From CAIXSC01 sp046349935 (lineage in GTDB: Bacteria; Planctomycetota; Planctomycetia; Pirellulales; Pirellulaceae), in assembly GCA_046349935.1 (NCBI GenBank), contig JAXMBK010000013.1, forward strand, positions 173,659-237,658: a DNA stretch of 64,000 bases. Reading direction: 5' to 3'. Positions within the stretch are counted from its first letter, which is position 1; each line of letters starts with the position of its first letter. The notes under the pieces were generated by a model that saw nothing but the letters and a program-made list of their open reading frames with translations, was not told where the DNA came from and did no database searches. Of this stretch, positions 44,762-55,200 are shown piece after piece. Made by a program: the position numbers and the translations under genes.

Positions 44762-45148
44762 ATGGGAACGGGCTGGGCGAGGCGATGGGCGCTGTACGGC
44801 GCGGGCCTCATGTTGATCGCGGGTTGCGCGACCGACGGGAAGACGCGTGCCGTCTCCGCTAAGTCCTCCCTGGCGCCGCCGCAATCGGTCGCTTCTCAGT
44901 CCCCCCCGCCGCCCGCCTCTCCAAGGGCCGCGGGGCGCGCGGTGGACGCGACGCCTCCTTCGCCCATTCCTTCAGCGGCCCAGCTCGCTTCCTACCCGCG
45001 AACCGCGACAGCTCACGAGCCGCTGCCGTCGGTCATCGCGTCGAAAGACATTGATCGCCGAGTGCAGCTGGGGCCGGCGCCGAAGGCTGCGATTCCACAA
45101 GTGGAAGATACGTGCGACGCACACCGCGAACCGTCGACGTTGCGGTGA
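44762..45148 (+). CDS. Putative lipoprotein, 128 aa
   Basis: ATG 44762 is preceded by GGAGGTG. The signal GAGLMLIAGC ends with a lipobox Cys at about residue 22. The mature part is Pro/Ser/Ala-rich (APPQSVASQSPPPPASP) with no recognised domain. Its position after cpaB suggests a pilus-related lipoprotein, perhaps in the role of CpaD/TadD or a pilotin, but this is only context. Confidence 0.65.
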   Translation: MGTGWARRWALYGAGLMLIAGCATDGKTRAVSAKSSLAPPQSVASQSPPPPASPRAAGRAVDATPPSPIPSAAQLASYPRTATAHEPLPSVIASKDIDRRVQLGPAPKAAIPQVEDTCDAHREPSTLR

Positions 45149-45176
45149 TCGTTCGGCCGCTCCCCCTCTCGCTCCG

Positions 45177-46220
45177 TCATATGGGCTCGTTCGTCATGAG
45201 CGTGTCGTGCACCGGCAATTCGACCACGATCCGAGTCCCTTGGCCCAAGTGGCTCTCGACGATCGCATGTCCGCCTAGCAAGCGTGCTCGTTCACGAATG
45301 CCCACCAGGCCATAGCGTCGTCGCGGCACCTGCGTCGGCTGAAACCCTACGCCGTCGTCCTCGATGCTGACTCGCACCCAGGCGTCGTCGGCCGTGATCG
45401 CGACGGTGATTTGCTGTGCGCGACTGTGAGACGCAGCGTTGTGGAGTGCTTCCTGCACGATGCGAAACACGGCCCGTTCCAGCGCCGGGACGAACTTATG
45501 TCCCTTCAACTGATGCGTGAAGACGATCTTTGGGCAGTCGGAATCACGGAGCGACTGGACGAGCCGTTCGATGGCGGTCAACACGCCGCCTTCGTCCAGA
45601 TTGGGTGGTTGCAGCCCTCCAATCAATCGCCGTGCTTCGTCGATCGCCGAGCGTAACAACGGTTCACAGGCTGCCAGCGGTTCGCTCGCTCGTCCCAGCG
45701 TCGACTGCGCTTCGGCCGCCGCCGCCTGGACAAACATCAGCGCCGCGGTGATTTCCTGCACGAGTCCATCGTGGAGCTCGAATCCCAGCAATTGTCGGTC
45801 GCGTTCGGTCAACTGCACCAGCCGCCGCAAAACTTGCTGTTCCGAAGTCACGCGACGTTCGGCTTCCCGTCGCGCCGTGACGTCGATAGCGCTGGTCAGG
45901 TTGCAGGCCTGCCCGTCGAATTCCATCGGCTCGACCCACAGCGACAGGTAGGCTTCCGAACCGTCGCCCAGTCGCACGGCCAGTTCCAGGTCGCGCACGC
46001 ACCCTTCTCGGTCCAACTGCTCCAGCAACAACCGACGGTTGCTGGGTTCGACGTAAAACCCGAGGCTCAAGTGCCCCGTGAGCGACTCGAGCGGCACGCG
46101 CATGGTTTCGGCGAGCCGCCGATTCGCGAACAGGATCAGCCCATCTTCCCGCCGGATGATCGCCACCGGGATGGGAAGCGCTTCGAGCGTTGCGACCAGA
46201 TGCCTGTTCGAGTGGATCAC
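45177..46220 (-). CDS. Sensor histidine kinase, NarL/HisKA_3 type with PAS domain
   Basis: A 347-residue kinase from a GTG start (MIHSNRHLVATLEALP). Residues about 8-120 are a PAS domain (IIRREDGLILFANRRLAETM). The dimerisation/phosphoacceptor helix carries His150 in LLGFELHDGLVQE, the HisKA_3 signature, followed by a HATPase domain with RIVQEALHNAASHS, IEDDGVGF and GLVGIRERARLLGG. No membrane segment is present, so it senses a cytoplasmic or diffusible signal. The cognate LuxR-type response regulator is not adjacent. It starts 20 bases after the xylA stop on the same strand and may share its transcript. Confidence 0.9.
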   Translation of the reverse strand: MIHSNRHLVATLEALPIPVAIIRREDGLILFANRRLAETMRVPLESLTGHLSLGFYVEPSNRRLLLEQLDREGCVRDLELAVRLGDGSEAYLSLWVEPMEFDGQACNLTSAIDVTARREAERRVTSEQQVLRRLVQLTERDRQLLGFELHDGLVQEITAALMFVQAAAAEAQSTLGRASEPLAACEPLLRSAIDEARRLIGGLQPPNLDEGGVLTAIERLVQSLRDSDCPKIVFTHQLKGHKFVPALERAVFRIVQEALHNAASHSRAQQITVAITADDAWVRVSIEDDGVGFQPTQVPRRRYGLVGIRERARLLGGHAIVESHLGQGTRIVVELPVHDTLMTNEPI

Positions 46221-46240
46221 GGCGCGCCCACGGCTCCCGC

Positions 46241-47551
46241 TTACAGGAAGCGGTTGATGAGGTTCTCGAGCATTTCTTGACGGCCGCTTTGATTCCGCGC
46301 CGCTTCGCCCTTGGCGAGCATGTACTTCTCGAGCGACTGGAAGTCGGCGCGACCCGCTTCAATCTCGGCGCCGATGCCCGAGTCCCAGCTGGAGTAGCGT
46401 TGCTTGACGAACTGGTCGAGTTCGCCGTCGGCGCGAATCGAGGCGGCGATCTTGAGGCCGCGCGCGAACGCGTCCATCCCGCCGATGTGCGCATGGAACA
46501 AGTCGATCGGCTCGAAGCTCTCGCGACGCACTTTCGCATCGAAATTGACGCCGCCCGCTCCAAGTCCGCCGTACTTGAGCAGGATCAACATGATCTCGGC
46601 CGTGAGATAGAAGTTGGTCGGGAATTGGTCGGTGTCCCAACCCAACATCAAATCGCCTGTGTTTGCATCGATCGAACCGAGCATGCCTTGCATGCCGGCA
46701 TAGTCGAGCTCATGCATCATCGTGTGGCCGGCCAACGTGGCGTGGTTCGTTTCAATGTTCAGCTTGAACCGCTCGGTGAGCCCGTAGCAGCGCAAGAAAT
46801 TGATGCATGCGGCGGCATCGGAGTCGTACTGGTGCTTGGTCGGTTCCTTCGGCTTCGGCTCGATCAAGAACGTACCATCGAAGCCGATCTGCTTGGAATA
46901 GTCGACGGCCAGGTGGAAGAAGCGGCCCAGATGGTCGAGCTCGCGCTTCATGTCGGTGTTATAGAGGCATTGATAGCCTTCTCGGCCGCCCCAAAACACG
47001 TAGTTCTCGCCGCCCAGTTCTTTGGTCACTTCGAGCGCCTTCTTCACCTGCGCCGCGGCGAACGCGAAGACGTCGGCGTTGCAGCTGGTCGCGGCGCCAT
47101 GCATGAACCGCGGGTTGCTGAACATGTTGGCCGTGCCCCACAGCAGCTTGATGCCGGTCCGCTGCTGCTCTTCCTTCAGCACCTTCACCACCGCGTCCAA
47201 ATTCTTGTTCGACTCCGCCAGCGTCGCGCCTTCGGGGGCGATGTCGCGGTCGTGGAAGGCGTAGTAGGGCGCCTGCAGCTTCTCCATGAATTCAAACGCC
47301 ACTCGAGCTCGATTGCAGGCGTTCGCCACCGACTCGGTCCCGTCGTCCCACGGCCGCAGCATGGTGGCCGATCCAAAGGGGTCGCTGCCCGTGCCCCGGA
47401 ACGTGTGCCAGTACACCACGCTGAACCGCAGGTGGTCCTTCATCGTCTTGCCTTCCACCACTTCGTCGGGGTTGTACCAACGAAAGGCGAGCGGATTCTT
47501 CGACTGGGGACCTTCGTATTGAATCTGCGGAACGTCGGCGAAAGCGGACAT
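46241..47551 (-). CDS. xylA: Xylose isomerase
   Basis: Interconverts D-xylose and D-xylulose using two divalent metal ions. From ATG 47549-47551 (MSAFADVPQIQYEGPQ) it has 436 residues, the length of class II enzymes. Signatures: LLWGTANMFSNPRFMHGAAT, NYVFWGGREGYQ and the metal-site segment FLIEPKPKEPTKHQYD, then LNIETNHATLAGHTMMHEL. No xylulokinase or transporter is adjacent; a histidine kinase gene follows closely. The preceding frame extension (to 47632) has no similarity to the family. Confidence 0.93.
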   Translation of the reverse strand: MSAFADVPQIQYEGPQSKNPLAFRWYNPDEVVEGKTMKDHLRFSVVYWHTFRGTGSDPFGSATMLRPWDDGTESVANACNRARVAFEFMEKLQAPYYAFHDRDIAPEGATLAESNKNLDAVVKVLKEEQQRTGIKLLWGTANMFSNPRFMHGAATSCNADVFAFAAAQVKKALEVTKELGGENYVFWGGREGYQCLYNTDMKRELDHLGRFFHLAVDYSKQIGFDGTFLIEPKPKEPTKHQYDSDAAACINFLRCYGLTERFKLNIETNHATLAGHTMMHELDYAGMQGMLGSIDANTGDLMLGWDTDQFPTNFYLTAEIMLILLKYGGLGAGGVNFDAKVRRESFEPIDLFHAHIGGMDAFARGLKIAASIRADGELDQFVKQRYSSWDSGIGAEIEAGRADFQSLEKYMLAKGEAARNQSGRQEMLENLINRFL

Positions 47552-47859
47552 GGCAACTCTCAAAATCAGGAACGAAAAAGCCTGGATATGCAAGACTGGG
47601 CGTATCGTGCCAGATTCCCGCGTCGGTCGCAATTGGGGTCTGTCAACGTGTTAAAGGATGCCAAGTTACGACGCCGCGGGAAACTCCGAATCCCAGCGCT
47701 GTCAAGCCGACCGACGGAAAAGCGGCGGCGTCCCCGTGACGTTCGTCGCTCGCCGGCGACTCCTTAGGAAATCGCACTCCTCGCCGAATGACCAGTTGCG
47801 GACTTCGCGACGGGCGATGGAACGTGCGGTCGGGCAGGATAGCCACGGAGTTCCCACTC
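47552..47859. other. Divergent intergenic region xylA / glycine-rich protein gene
   Basis: 308 bp between divergent genes; promoters for both should lie here. I see no clear operator or promoter match and no gene. Confidence 0.6.
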
Positions 47860-48813
47860 ATGAAACGATTCGACTTGCCTCGTATTCGCCTCTCGCTTGG
47901 TCGCCTGCTTTCAGGCGGAGTCGTCGCGCTCGCCGCCGCCGGCATTCAAACCGTCGCGGTTCGCGGCGACGAACCGAGCGTCGAGACCAATGCTCCCCGC
48001 CCCGCCACCTCGTCGGCTCGCGAAAAGCAAGAGCCCAAGCCCGAGCCGAACGGCAAACGCGTCACGGCGACCGCCTCCAGCTGGTACAGTTCTTCGAGCC
48101 AAGGGCAGGGATTTGCGAACGGCGGACGCGGCGGTTATGGCGGGCCCGGCGGGCCCGGTCTGCAGTTTGGCAACGGGGCGTCGAATGCCTCGGGCTTTGC
48201 GACCGCTTCCGGCAGCGTTTCGGGGACGGGGACGCAGGGCGGCGAGTCGAAGTCCAAGTCGCTCAATTCGTCGGGCGTGCCGTCGTCGAAAGAAGCGGCT
48301 CGCGGCGCAAGCAGCCGGTCGGACGGCGGAAGGTCGCAATCGGTTTCGGCTCACGGCAGCGGGATGAAGCGAGTGACGACCGTGCAGAAAGACAAGGAAC
48401 TGATCACGATCACCGAGACGCCCAAGAAGATCACGGTTCGCTGGGATGACAAAAGCGTCAGCCCGCACAAGTCGCGGTCGCTCTCGGCGCCCAACGCCAA
48501 ACAGCTCGAAGAAAAACACCCCGAAGCCTACGCCGTCTACAAGGAACAGGTGCTCGACGGCGCCGCGACAGGCGGCGGCGCTGCGTTTGCCGGCGGCAAC
48601 GCGGGCGGCAACGCTCGCGGCTTTGCAGGCGGCAACGCCGGCGGTTTCGGCGACGGGTTCAACGGCCTGCCCGCCGAACTGCAGAATGGTCCGGGAGTGG
48701 ACGGAAACCCGGCCACGCGTATGCTCAAGGATGAGCTGAAAAAGCTGATGGAGTCGGCCGAAACGGAAGAGCAGAAGCAATTGATTGAACAGATGCTCCG
48801 CGACGTGAAGTAA
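47860..48813 (+). CDS. Glycine/serine-rich exported protein, 317 aa
   Basis: ATG 47860 starts MKRFDLPRIRLSLGRLLSGG with a signal peptide (GGVVALAAAGIQTVAVRG). Residues about 70-170 are Gly/Ser-rich and low-complexity. A short structured part (MKRVTTVQKDKELITITETP) resembles a small beta-sandwich. A second Gly/Asn-rich stretch (AGGNAGGNARGFAGGNAGG) precedes an acidic helix at the C-terminus (LKKLMESAETEEQKQLIEQM). It lies 33 bases upstream of the sigma factor gene on the same strand and may be in one operon with it and the FecR-like gene. No known family. Confidence 0.7.
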   Translation: MKRFDLPRIRLSLGRLLSGGVVALAAAGIQTVAVRGDEPSVETNAPRPATSSAREKQEPKPEPNGKRVTATASSWYSSSSQGQGFANGGRGGYGGPGGPGLQFGNGASNASGFATASGSVSGTGTQGGESKSKSLNSSGVPSSKEAARGASSRSDGGRSQSVSAHGSGMKRVTTVQKDKELITITETPKKITVRWDDKSVSPHKSRSLSAPNAKQLEEKHPEAYAVYKEQVLDGAATGGGAAFAGGNAGGNARGFAGGNAGGFGDGFNGLPAELQNGPGVDGNPATRMLKDELKKLMESAETEEQKQLIEQMLRDVK

Positions 48814-48846
48814 CCCCAAGCCGCTTCCAGACGTTCGAGAATCTCC

Positions 48847-49449
48847 ATGGATGCCGCGACGACGCTTGATCAAACCGAGACGCTGGCCTTAGTGCGAAAA
48901 GCACGCGAAGGCCAACGCGACGCGTTCGCCGAACTGGTGCGTCGCTACCAGCGGCCCGTTCGGTCGTTTGTGGGACGCTGGATTCGCGACGCCGACGCCG
49001 CCGACGACGTGGCGCAAGACGTCTTCATCGCCGCCTACCAGCAACTCGACGCATTCGGGGGGACGGCGGAGTTTCTGTCGTGGCTGCTCGGCATCGCCCG
49101 CCACAAGGCGCTCACGACGCTGCGCTCCGCCGCCCGCCGCAAAAACCTCCTGCAATCGCACCTCGACCAACTATTGGCCCAGCGGCGCTTCGAGTCGCTG
49201 GAGCGAACCGCGGTCGACAGCGAACGCGAGGAACGATTATTGGAGTCGCTGCGGAAGTGCCTCGACGGATTGGCGCCCGGGGCGCGTGAACTGGTCGCAG
49301 CGCATTATTACGAACATCGTTCGGCGGAGTCGATTGCGGCGGCGCTGCAGCGCAAGGGGAACGCGGTGCGGATGACGCTCTTGCGCATCCGCCGCACGCT
49401 CGGCGACTGCGTCCGTCGCAAACTGGAAACATGGGAGGCCGCGCCATGA
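48847..49449 (+). CDS. RNA polymerase sigma factor, ECF-like (planctomycete type)
   Basis: A 200-residue sigma factor with region 2 (AFAELVRRYQRPVRSFVGRW, ADDVAQDVFIAAYQQL, FLSWLLGIARHKALTTLR) and region 4 (LDGLAPGARELVAAHYYEHRS, SIAAALQRKGNAVRMTLLRI). The long linker and the LVRKAREGQRDAFAEL start match the sigma family expanded in planctomycetes and Verrucomicrobia. Its TGA overlaps the ATG of the FecR-like gene (ATGA at 49446-49449), so the two are translationally coupled, as for sigma/anti-sigma pairs. Confidence 0.9.
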   Translation: MDAATTLDQTETLALVRKAREGQRDAFAELVRRYQRPVRSFVGRWIRDADAADDVAQDVFIAAYQQLDAFGGTAEFLSWLLGIARHKALTTLRSAARRKNLLQSHLDQLLAQRRFESLERTAVDSEREERLLESLRKCLDGLAPGARELVAAHYYEHRSAESIAAALQRKGNAVRMTLLRIRRTLGDCVRRKLETWEAAP

Positions 49450-50918
49450 CGGGGGATCGCTTTCAAGATCTGTGGACTCGGCAGCTCGATGGACAACAAC
49501 TGTCGCCCGAAGAGGCGGCCGATTTGGCCCGTGCGTTCATTGACGAAACCGACCTCCGCACCACGCTGGTCCGCGACGCCGAAATGCACGACTTGTTGAA
49601 CACCACCGCCCGCTTGGCGCGCAGCGACGACGATGCTTTCATTCGGGCCGTCATGACGCGACTCGACGCGCACGTTGCTGCGGCCGATCTGGAACCGGTG
49701 CCGCCGCCCCGACGCATGCTGACCGCCGAAGGATGGAGCGAACCGGAACCGCCGCCCGTGCAAGTCGGAGCGCGCGTCCATTCGCCCGCGTCGTTGACGC
49801 CGCCGTCGTCCGCCGCGTCCAGCATCTCCCCGGTCCGCCGCCGGTCGCGACGATCGAGCGCAGCTTGGCTCGCACTGGCCGCCGCGTCGGTCGCGGCCGT
49901 CGTCGTCCTGGCCGCTCTCTTCTTCGTCCGACCGCTCTTGACGTCCGTCCGCCATCACGACCCCGCAACGATCGCCGACAAGAACGGTGCGACGCTTCCG
50001 ACGAACGTCGGCCCCGTCGTCGCCGACTCCCCCGTCGCCGTCCAACCTGTCGTCTGGCGCCGAGGCGGACCGCAAGGCGAGCGACTGGCGCCCGGCGTCC
50101 ATGAATTGGCGCAGGGGACGGCCCGAGTACGCACGCTCGACGATCTCGAAGTGGAACTCGTCGCCCCGACGCTGATCGACTTCGCCGACCGACAGACGCT
50201 CGACGTCCGGCGCGGACTGGTGCGCGTGCGGCATTCGCACGCCGCGCCTGCCATCCGACTGCTGACGCCCCTGTCCGAAGTCAAGGAGTTTGAAGGCACC
50301 GCAGAAGTTCAGGTGGCGGATGAGGGAGTCACGGAAATCGCCATCGAGAACGGCCGACTCACGTTCGTCGAACGATTTGCGCGGCAGTCGCCTGCTCAAC
50401 CCGTAACGCTCGATTCGAACGATTTCGATCGAGCTCGCGTGTATGTGCCGGTGCGCGAACCGTCGGCGGGCGGTCGGAATGACGAGCCTCGCGAATTGGC
50501 CGCCACCGAACTGCTGGGGCCGGACCATCGCTTCCTGGGGCAAATCGCCGTCGACGGGAAGGTGCTGGAGTTTGGTTCGCCGGCGACGTTCGCCGACATC
50601 CGCCGCAAGTCACAGGTCCGTTTCCAACAAACGCCGGTGGAGTTTGTGCGGAAGTGGAACGAGATGATGGACCAATTGCAAAACGTCGGCGACGCTCAAA
50701 CCAAACTTGAAGTCGACGGACGGCGGGTCGAGGCGCGAAACGGCGACGCCCTCTTCGGTTTCGAGATGTCGACGCGGGTGTCGATCGGCGCAGGAACCGA
50801 GGGGGAGGAAGACGAAGGCTTTGAAGGAGTCATCATGGTCAACGGCGAACTGCGCAGTTTCAAGTCGAAAGCCGACTTCGAGGCGGCGCAGAAGGAGATG
50901 ATGAAGCGACTTCCCTAA
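49446..50918 (+). CDS. FecR-like membrane regulator (putative anti-sigma factor)
   Basis: A 490-residue protein with a cytoplasmic N-terminus of about 140 residues (TRQLDGQQLSPEEAADLARAF, an anti-sigma-like helical part), one membrane span (LALAAASVAAVVVLAALFFV, about 143-163) and a periplasmic part. The FecR domain lies at about 215-300 (ERLAPGVHELAQGTARVRTL, VELVAPTLIDFADRQTLDVRR, VRLLTP-like). The C-terminal 150 residues are not recognised. Coupling with the sigma gene suggests that it holds the factor at the membrane until an outside signal is sensed; the signal is unknown. Confidence 0.8.
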   Translation: MTGDRFQDLWTRQLDGQQLSPEEAADLARAFIDETDLRTTLVRDAEMHDLLNTTARLARSDDDAFIRAVMTRLDAHVAAADLEPVPPPRRMLTAEGWSEPEPPPVQVGARVHSPASLTPPSSAASSISPVRRRSRRSSAAWLALAAASVAAVVVLAALFFVRPLLTSVRHHDPATIADKNGATLPTNVGPVVADSPVAVQPVVWRRGGPQGERLAPGVHELAQGTARVRTLDDLEVELVAPTLIDFADRQTLDVRRGLVRVRHSHAAPAIRLLTPLSEVKEFEGTAEVQVADEGVTEIAIENGRLTFVERFARQSPAQPVTLDSNDFDRARVYVPVREPSAGGRNDEPRELAATELLGPDHRFLGQIAVDGKVLEFGSPATFADIRRKSQVRFQQTPVEFVRKWNEMMDQLQNVGDAQTKLEVDGRRVEARNGDALFGFEMSTRVSIGAGTEGEEDEGFEGVIMVNGELRSFKSKADFEAAQKEMMKRLP

Positions 50919-50922
50919 CGCG

Positions 50923-51732
50923 CTAGCCGCCCGTCATTCGCTTCACAAGCCAATCGCCCAATCGCGGCGACAACTGCTGGACGGCGAAGAGCACTCTCGC
51001 CTTCCACGGCGCGACGATCTCCGGTTCGCGTCGCTCGCAGCCGACGATGATCCGCCGCGCAAGCCACGCGGGATCGAGTCCCTTGACGCGGACGCCGCCG
51101 CCTGGCTTCCGAGCCGCTTCAGGAAGGCCGGCGGCTTGCGCCGAGTAGCGTTCGCCCGCATCGTCTCTTCGGAGCGGCCCGGGGCAAACCAACAGCACAT
51201 GCACGCCCCGCTCCGCCCACTCGTAGCGCAATTGCTGCGAAAACGCCGCGACGGCAAACTTCGACGGCGCGTAACCTCCCAAATAGCGTGCGGCCGACTT
51301 GGACGCCAGCGAGCCAATATTGACGACATGCCCCCGAGACCCGGCCAAAAGCTCGGCGAACGACTGGGTGCAGCGAACGGCGGTGAGAAAGTTAAGTTCC
51401 CACAGGCGTTGGAATTCAGGGATTGGCGTCGACAAGAGTTCACCGCGCGTCGAGACGCCGACGTTGTTGATCAGCACGTCGAGTCGCCCGAATTGAGTCG
51501 TCACTTGTTCGCGCAGTCGAGCGACTTCTTCGTCGTTCGTGACGTCGCACGGCCAACCGACGACGCGGCCGCTCGCAGTGCTCGCGCTCGCGACCGCCGC
51601 CTCCAGTCGCTCGACCTGCCGCGCCACGGCGACCACCGTCGCACCACGCTCGGCGAACGCCCGCACCAACTCCAGCCCCAAACCGCTGGAACCGCCGGTG
51701 ACGAGCACGACCTTGCCCTTCCAGTCGCTCAT
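50923..51732 (-). CDS. SDR family NAD(P)-dependent oxidoreductase
   Basis: A 269-residue classical short-chain dehydrogenase. The dinucleotide motif TGGSSGLG is at 12-19, NNVG at 89-92, the catalytic Ser141 in NIGSLASK and Tyr154-Lys158 in YAPSK. Substrate unknown; the C-terminal extension (LDPAWLARRIIVGCERREPE) is like that of membrane-lipid- or ketoacyl-active SDRs. It is the last gene of the minus-strand operon, and its ATG overlaps the preceding stop (ATGA). Confidence 0.88.
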   Translation of the reverse strand: MSDWKGKVVLVTGGSSGLGLELVRAFAERGATVVAVARQVERLEAAVASASTASGRVVGWPCDVTNDEEVARLREQVTTQFGRLDVLINNVGVSTRGELLSTPIPEFQRLWELNFLTAVRCTQSFAELLAGSRGHVVNIGSLASKSAARYLGGYAPSKFAVAAFSQQLRYEWAERGVHVLLVCPGPLRRDDAGERYSAQAAGLPEAARKPGGGVRVKGLDPAWLARRIIVGCERREPEIVAPWKARVLFAVQQLSPRLGDWLVKRMTGG

Positions 51733-52292
51733 CGTGCGCCAGCCGAAGCATTTTCGGCCTCTCCCAACACTTCAAACACGTCCACCTTCCAAGACACGTC
51801 CGGGTTCGTGGAGTCGGCGCCCCACTCGATTCGCTGGAATACGTCGGGATAGCCCCACTCGGGGTGAAAGTGACAGCGCAGCAGCAACGAACGTCGTTCC
51901 CCTTCCGACAGGCCGCGAGTTGAGCGAGCCAGTGCTTCGACGTCGAAGGCGATCGTGTCGAACATCCCCTCGACCGTCCAAGTCGCCTGCGTCCGGCCCT
52001 CGCTAAGCGGCTCGCCGTTGCGCAGCGCCCGCACGACCTGCCCGTTGCGGACCGTCACGTCGTAACGGGCGCCTTGTCGGCCCGTGACGCGTGTTTGAAT
52101 CCGATAGTTCTCGGGACGCTTCGAATTCCACAGCTTTCTGGCCTCTTCCCAACGCTCTCGAGTGACCGTGGGGATCGGGCGACGCATGGTCCACAAGAAC
52201 AAGACGAGCGAGGCGACGGCGAGGATCAGGATGAGGGCCGCACGTCGTCCGCCGCGGAACGGCGCGGCGGAGGAAGGAGTCGAATCAGTCAC
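51729..52292 (-). CDS. DUF6174-like membrane-anchored protein
   Basis: A 187-residue protein starting with GTG 52290-52292 (MTDSTPSSAAPF). One N-terminal span (AALILILAVASLVLFLW) is followed by an extracytoplasmic domain with RWEEARKLWNSKRPENYRIQTRV and YDVTVRNGQVVRALRNG, the pattern of DUF6174 (W..xxxxNYxxxxxxx, then a beta-hairpin and a YPxxI-like end, here YPDVFQRIEW). Function unknown. It overlaps the upstream permease gene by 8 bases and the downstream SDR by 4. Confidence 0.7.
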   Translation of the reverse strand: MTDSTPSSAAPFRGGRRAALILILAVASLVLFLWTMRRPIPTVTRERWEEARKLWNSKRPENYRIQTRVTGRQGARYDVTVRNGQVVRALRNGEPLSEGRTQATWTVEGMFDTIAFDVEALARSTRGLSEGERRSLLLRCHFHPEWGYPDVFQRIEWGADSTNPDVSWKVDVFEVLGEAENASAGAR

Positions 52293-55200
52293 CGCGGAGC
52301 GCTCCTACTAACGGGGCTTGCGCCATCGCACGCAACGCAAACCAGCCCGACGCCAATCCCACGACCAGCACCACGCTCAACCATATCGCTAGTTCGCCCC
52401 AAGGCGTCGAGCCGGCGCCGAGCACTCCATGCGGGATCACGGCGACCAGGGCGCTGCCGACGCCCACCGCCAGACCTCCGACGAGCAACACCAGGTGCTC
52501 GCCCAAGACCATCTGACGCAGTCGCTTTCGCGAGAAGCCGGTTGCTCGCAACAGCGCCAGTTCGCCGCGTCGTTCGAGCACGCTGCGCACCTGGACGGTT
52601 GCTAGCCCGAATGTGCCTAGCAACAGTCCCAGCGCTCCGAGACTTTGAAACGTGCTCAAGTAAGTATTTTGCACCGACAAGAAACCGGCCAACATCTCGC
52701 GGCTGTCGACCGCGTCGAAGCCCTCGTCGCTGAGTCGATCCTCCAGTTGCGCAGCGACCGCCTGCTCCCGCCCCGACGGCGTGCGAACCAAGAAGAACTC
52801 GTAACCGCTCACCTCGGGAAACAATTGCTGAAACCGTCGTTCGTCGATCATTAAATTGCCCTGCAGCACGCTATTCGCCAGCAGACCGACGACGCGAAAG
52901 CGCACGACTTTTCCGGCGCCGTAATCCACCTCGAATTCCTGCCCCACTCCGCCGTACAGATGCAGGCTATACAAGGCCGTGTTGAGATCCAGCACGACCG
53001 GCGTCGGGCCGTCATTCGACGACTCCTGCAACAGAAGCCACGGGTTTACTCGTTGGGCGTCGGTCGCCGCCGCCGTCTTGGCCCAAGCAAAACGCGCGGC
53101 GTCTGCGCCCCGCGACGAAGCGGCAGGCGAAGCAGCGCCCGGCTTCGGAACGGCCGCTTCCACGAAGGCGTTTGACACGCCCAAGACGCGCGGCTGCGTC
53201 GCCTGATACAGATTGTTGCAGCTCGCGTCGTCGCCCGGTCGCACGCGCCAAGCAAAGATGGTCGTCCCGTTCAGGCCCTGAGCTTCGTTGCCCCAGAGGT
53301 CCTCGCGCACCGACTCGGAATTCAAGTCGACGAACACCGGCTGAGCGCTCTCCGCAATCAGATCAAACCCGCCGACGCCCGTCGCCGTCGGCGCGAGCCG
53401 AAAGACGCTCATCGACACGATCAAGAAACAGGCCGCCGCCACAAGTCCGATGGTGAGCGTACTACGGCTGGGGTTGCGACCCGCATTCCGCGCCGCCAAC
53501 CGCGGCAAGGACAACGCCGTGCGCGTCGCCGACATTTCGCTGCGTCGCCCGGCGCCCGCGAACCAGCGCCAAATCGCCAGTAGACACGCGCCCAACAAGG
53601 CCATCCCGCCCGTTACGAACGCTCCGCCCTGCGCCTCGCCGCTCAACCCCGTCGCCGCGCCGCTCGACGCCAACGCCACGCCGACCAATCCGATGCTGCC
53701 CCACAATGTCCACCGTTCGACGCGGGAAGCGCGACTTCCCGTCGCATTGCTTGTCCACTCGCCATGCAGCAACGGCCGAATCGGGGCGCGGCGCAGCGCG
53801 CGGAGCGAAAACCAAGTGACGCCGATCGACACTCCCACGCCGCTCATGTACCCCGCCGCAAGACTCGTCGCCGTCACATGCAGTTCCAAGAAAGGAGTGG
53901 CAATCGCTCCGAGCCACCAGGTGCGCAGGCCGACCAGCATCAGCCAGGCGTACCCGACGCCTCCTAACACGCCTGCAACGCCGCCGAGCGACGCGACGCC
54001 GGCCGCTTCCAACGCCAACGTACGCCCCACGCGACGAACCGGCCAGCCGGTCGCCAGCAACACGCCGATCTCCGCCGCACGCTGCTCCAACCCCAAGCGA
54101 AACAGCAACGCTACCAGCAACAACGCAGCCCCGATCACGAAGAAACTGAGCGACAAGAACAACGCGTCAAACGGCGTCGTCCCGCGCGCGGCTTCCAGGC
54201 TGCGCTGTTTCAGCGGCAGAAACTCCATGCCGAGTCGCAATTGGTCCTTGTCCAATTGGGCGAACAGTCGCGACTCTAATTGCTCCTCCGACAATCCGTC
54301 ACGCGCGGCGACGCGGATCGACGTGAGCGACCCAAAGCGGCTGTGCCACAATCGGCGCCCCGCCGCCAAGCTGACGTACGCCTTCGCCGTCGTGCGATGC
54401 AGCGACCAGAATCGATGGTCCTGCGAACGCATCCGTCGCTGCTCGTACGGAAACGGCGGATCCCAGTTGTCGATCGTCTCCTGATCGGTCACTCCCTCCA
54501 CCGTCGGCGTCAAATCGGGGTCGTTCGCCTGCGTTGGTCGTTGTTCGAAGACGGGCGGACGATTGCGGCGGAAGCCCTCGGTCGGTTCGGTCAGCGGCAC
54601 CACGTCGCGCACCTTGAATTCGTGCGACGTCTCTTTCGTCTCGCCATGCGTCGTCTCCGGTTCGAACCAGGTCACTCGAATGACGTCGCCCGGCTTGGCG
54701 GATAAATCGTCCGCGGCCCAACTGGTGAGCACGATCTCGTCGTCTTTCAGCGGCGGCAGCGGTTGGCCGCTCGCGTCGCGCAGCGGTCCGAGCGTCGCGT
54801 CGGAATCGAGGGCCGTGATCATCGAATAGGGAATTCCCGGGTGCGGCTTCCCGTCGCTGGACTGGCTGGGCGGAACCTTGGCGATCGTGTTCGCCAGATA
54901 CGTCAGGACTGGTTGCGGCGCGAGATCGCTCCACGCCGCTTGGGCCGCCTGAGCGACTTCGTCGGTGAGCAACAGTCGATCGCTAGAAAGGTGGTAATAG
55001 TCGAGCACCTTTTCTGCGGGGCCGCCGCCGGGCGGCGTGAACGAACGTTCGATATGCGAGATCTTGAGTCCTAGATCGGCGAGCGTCGCGACGATCGGCG
55101 TGCTGGAACTCGATGCGGGGGCGTCCGGCCGGCGACGAGCGACCAGTGCGTTGACCTTTCCCGGCTGCTCGATGGCCGTCTGGACTCGCTCCAACGGCAA

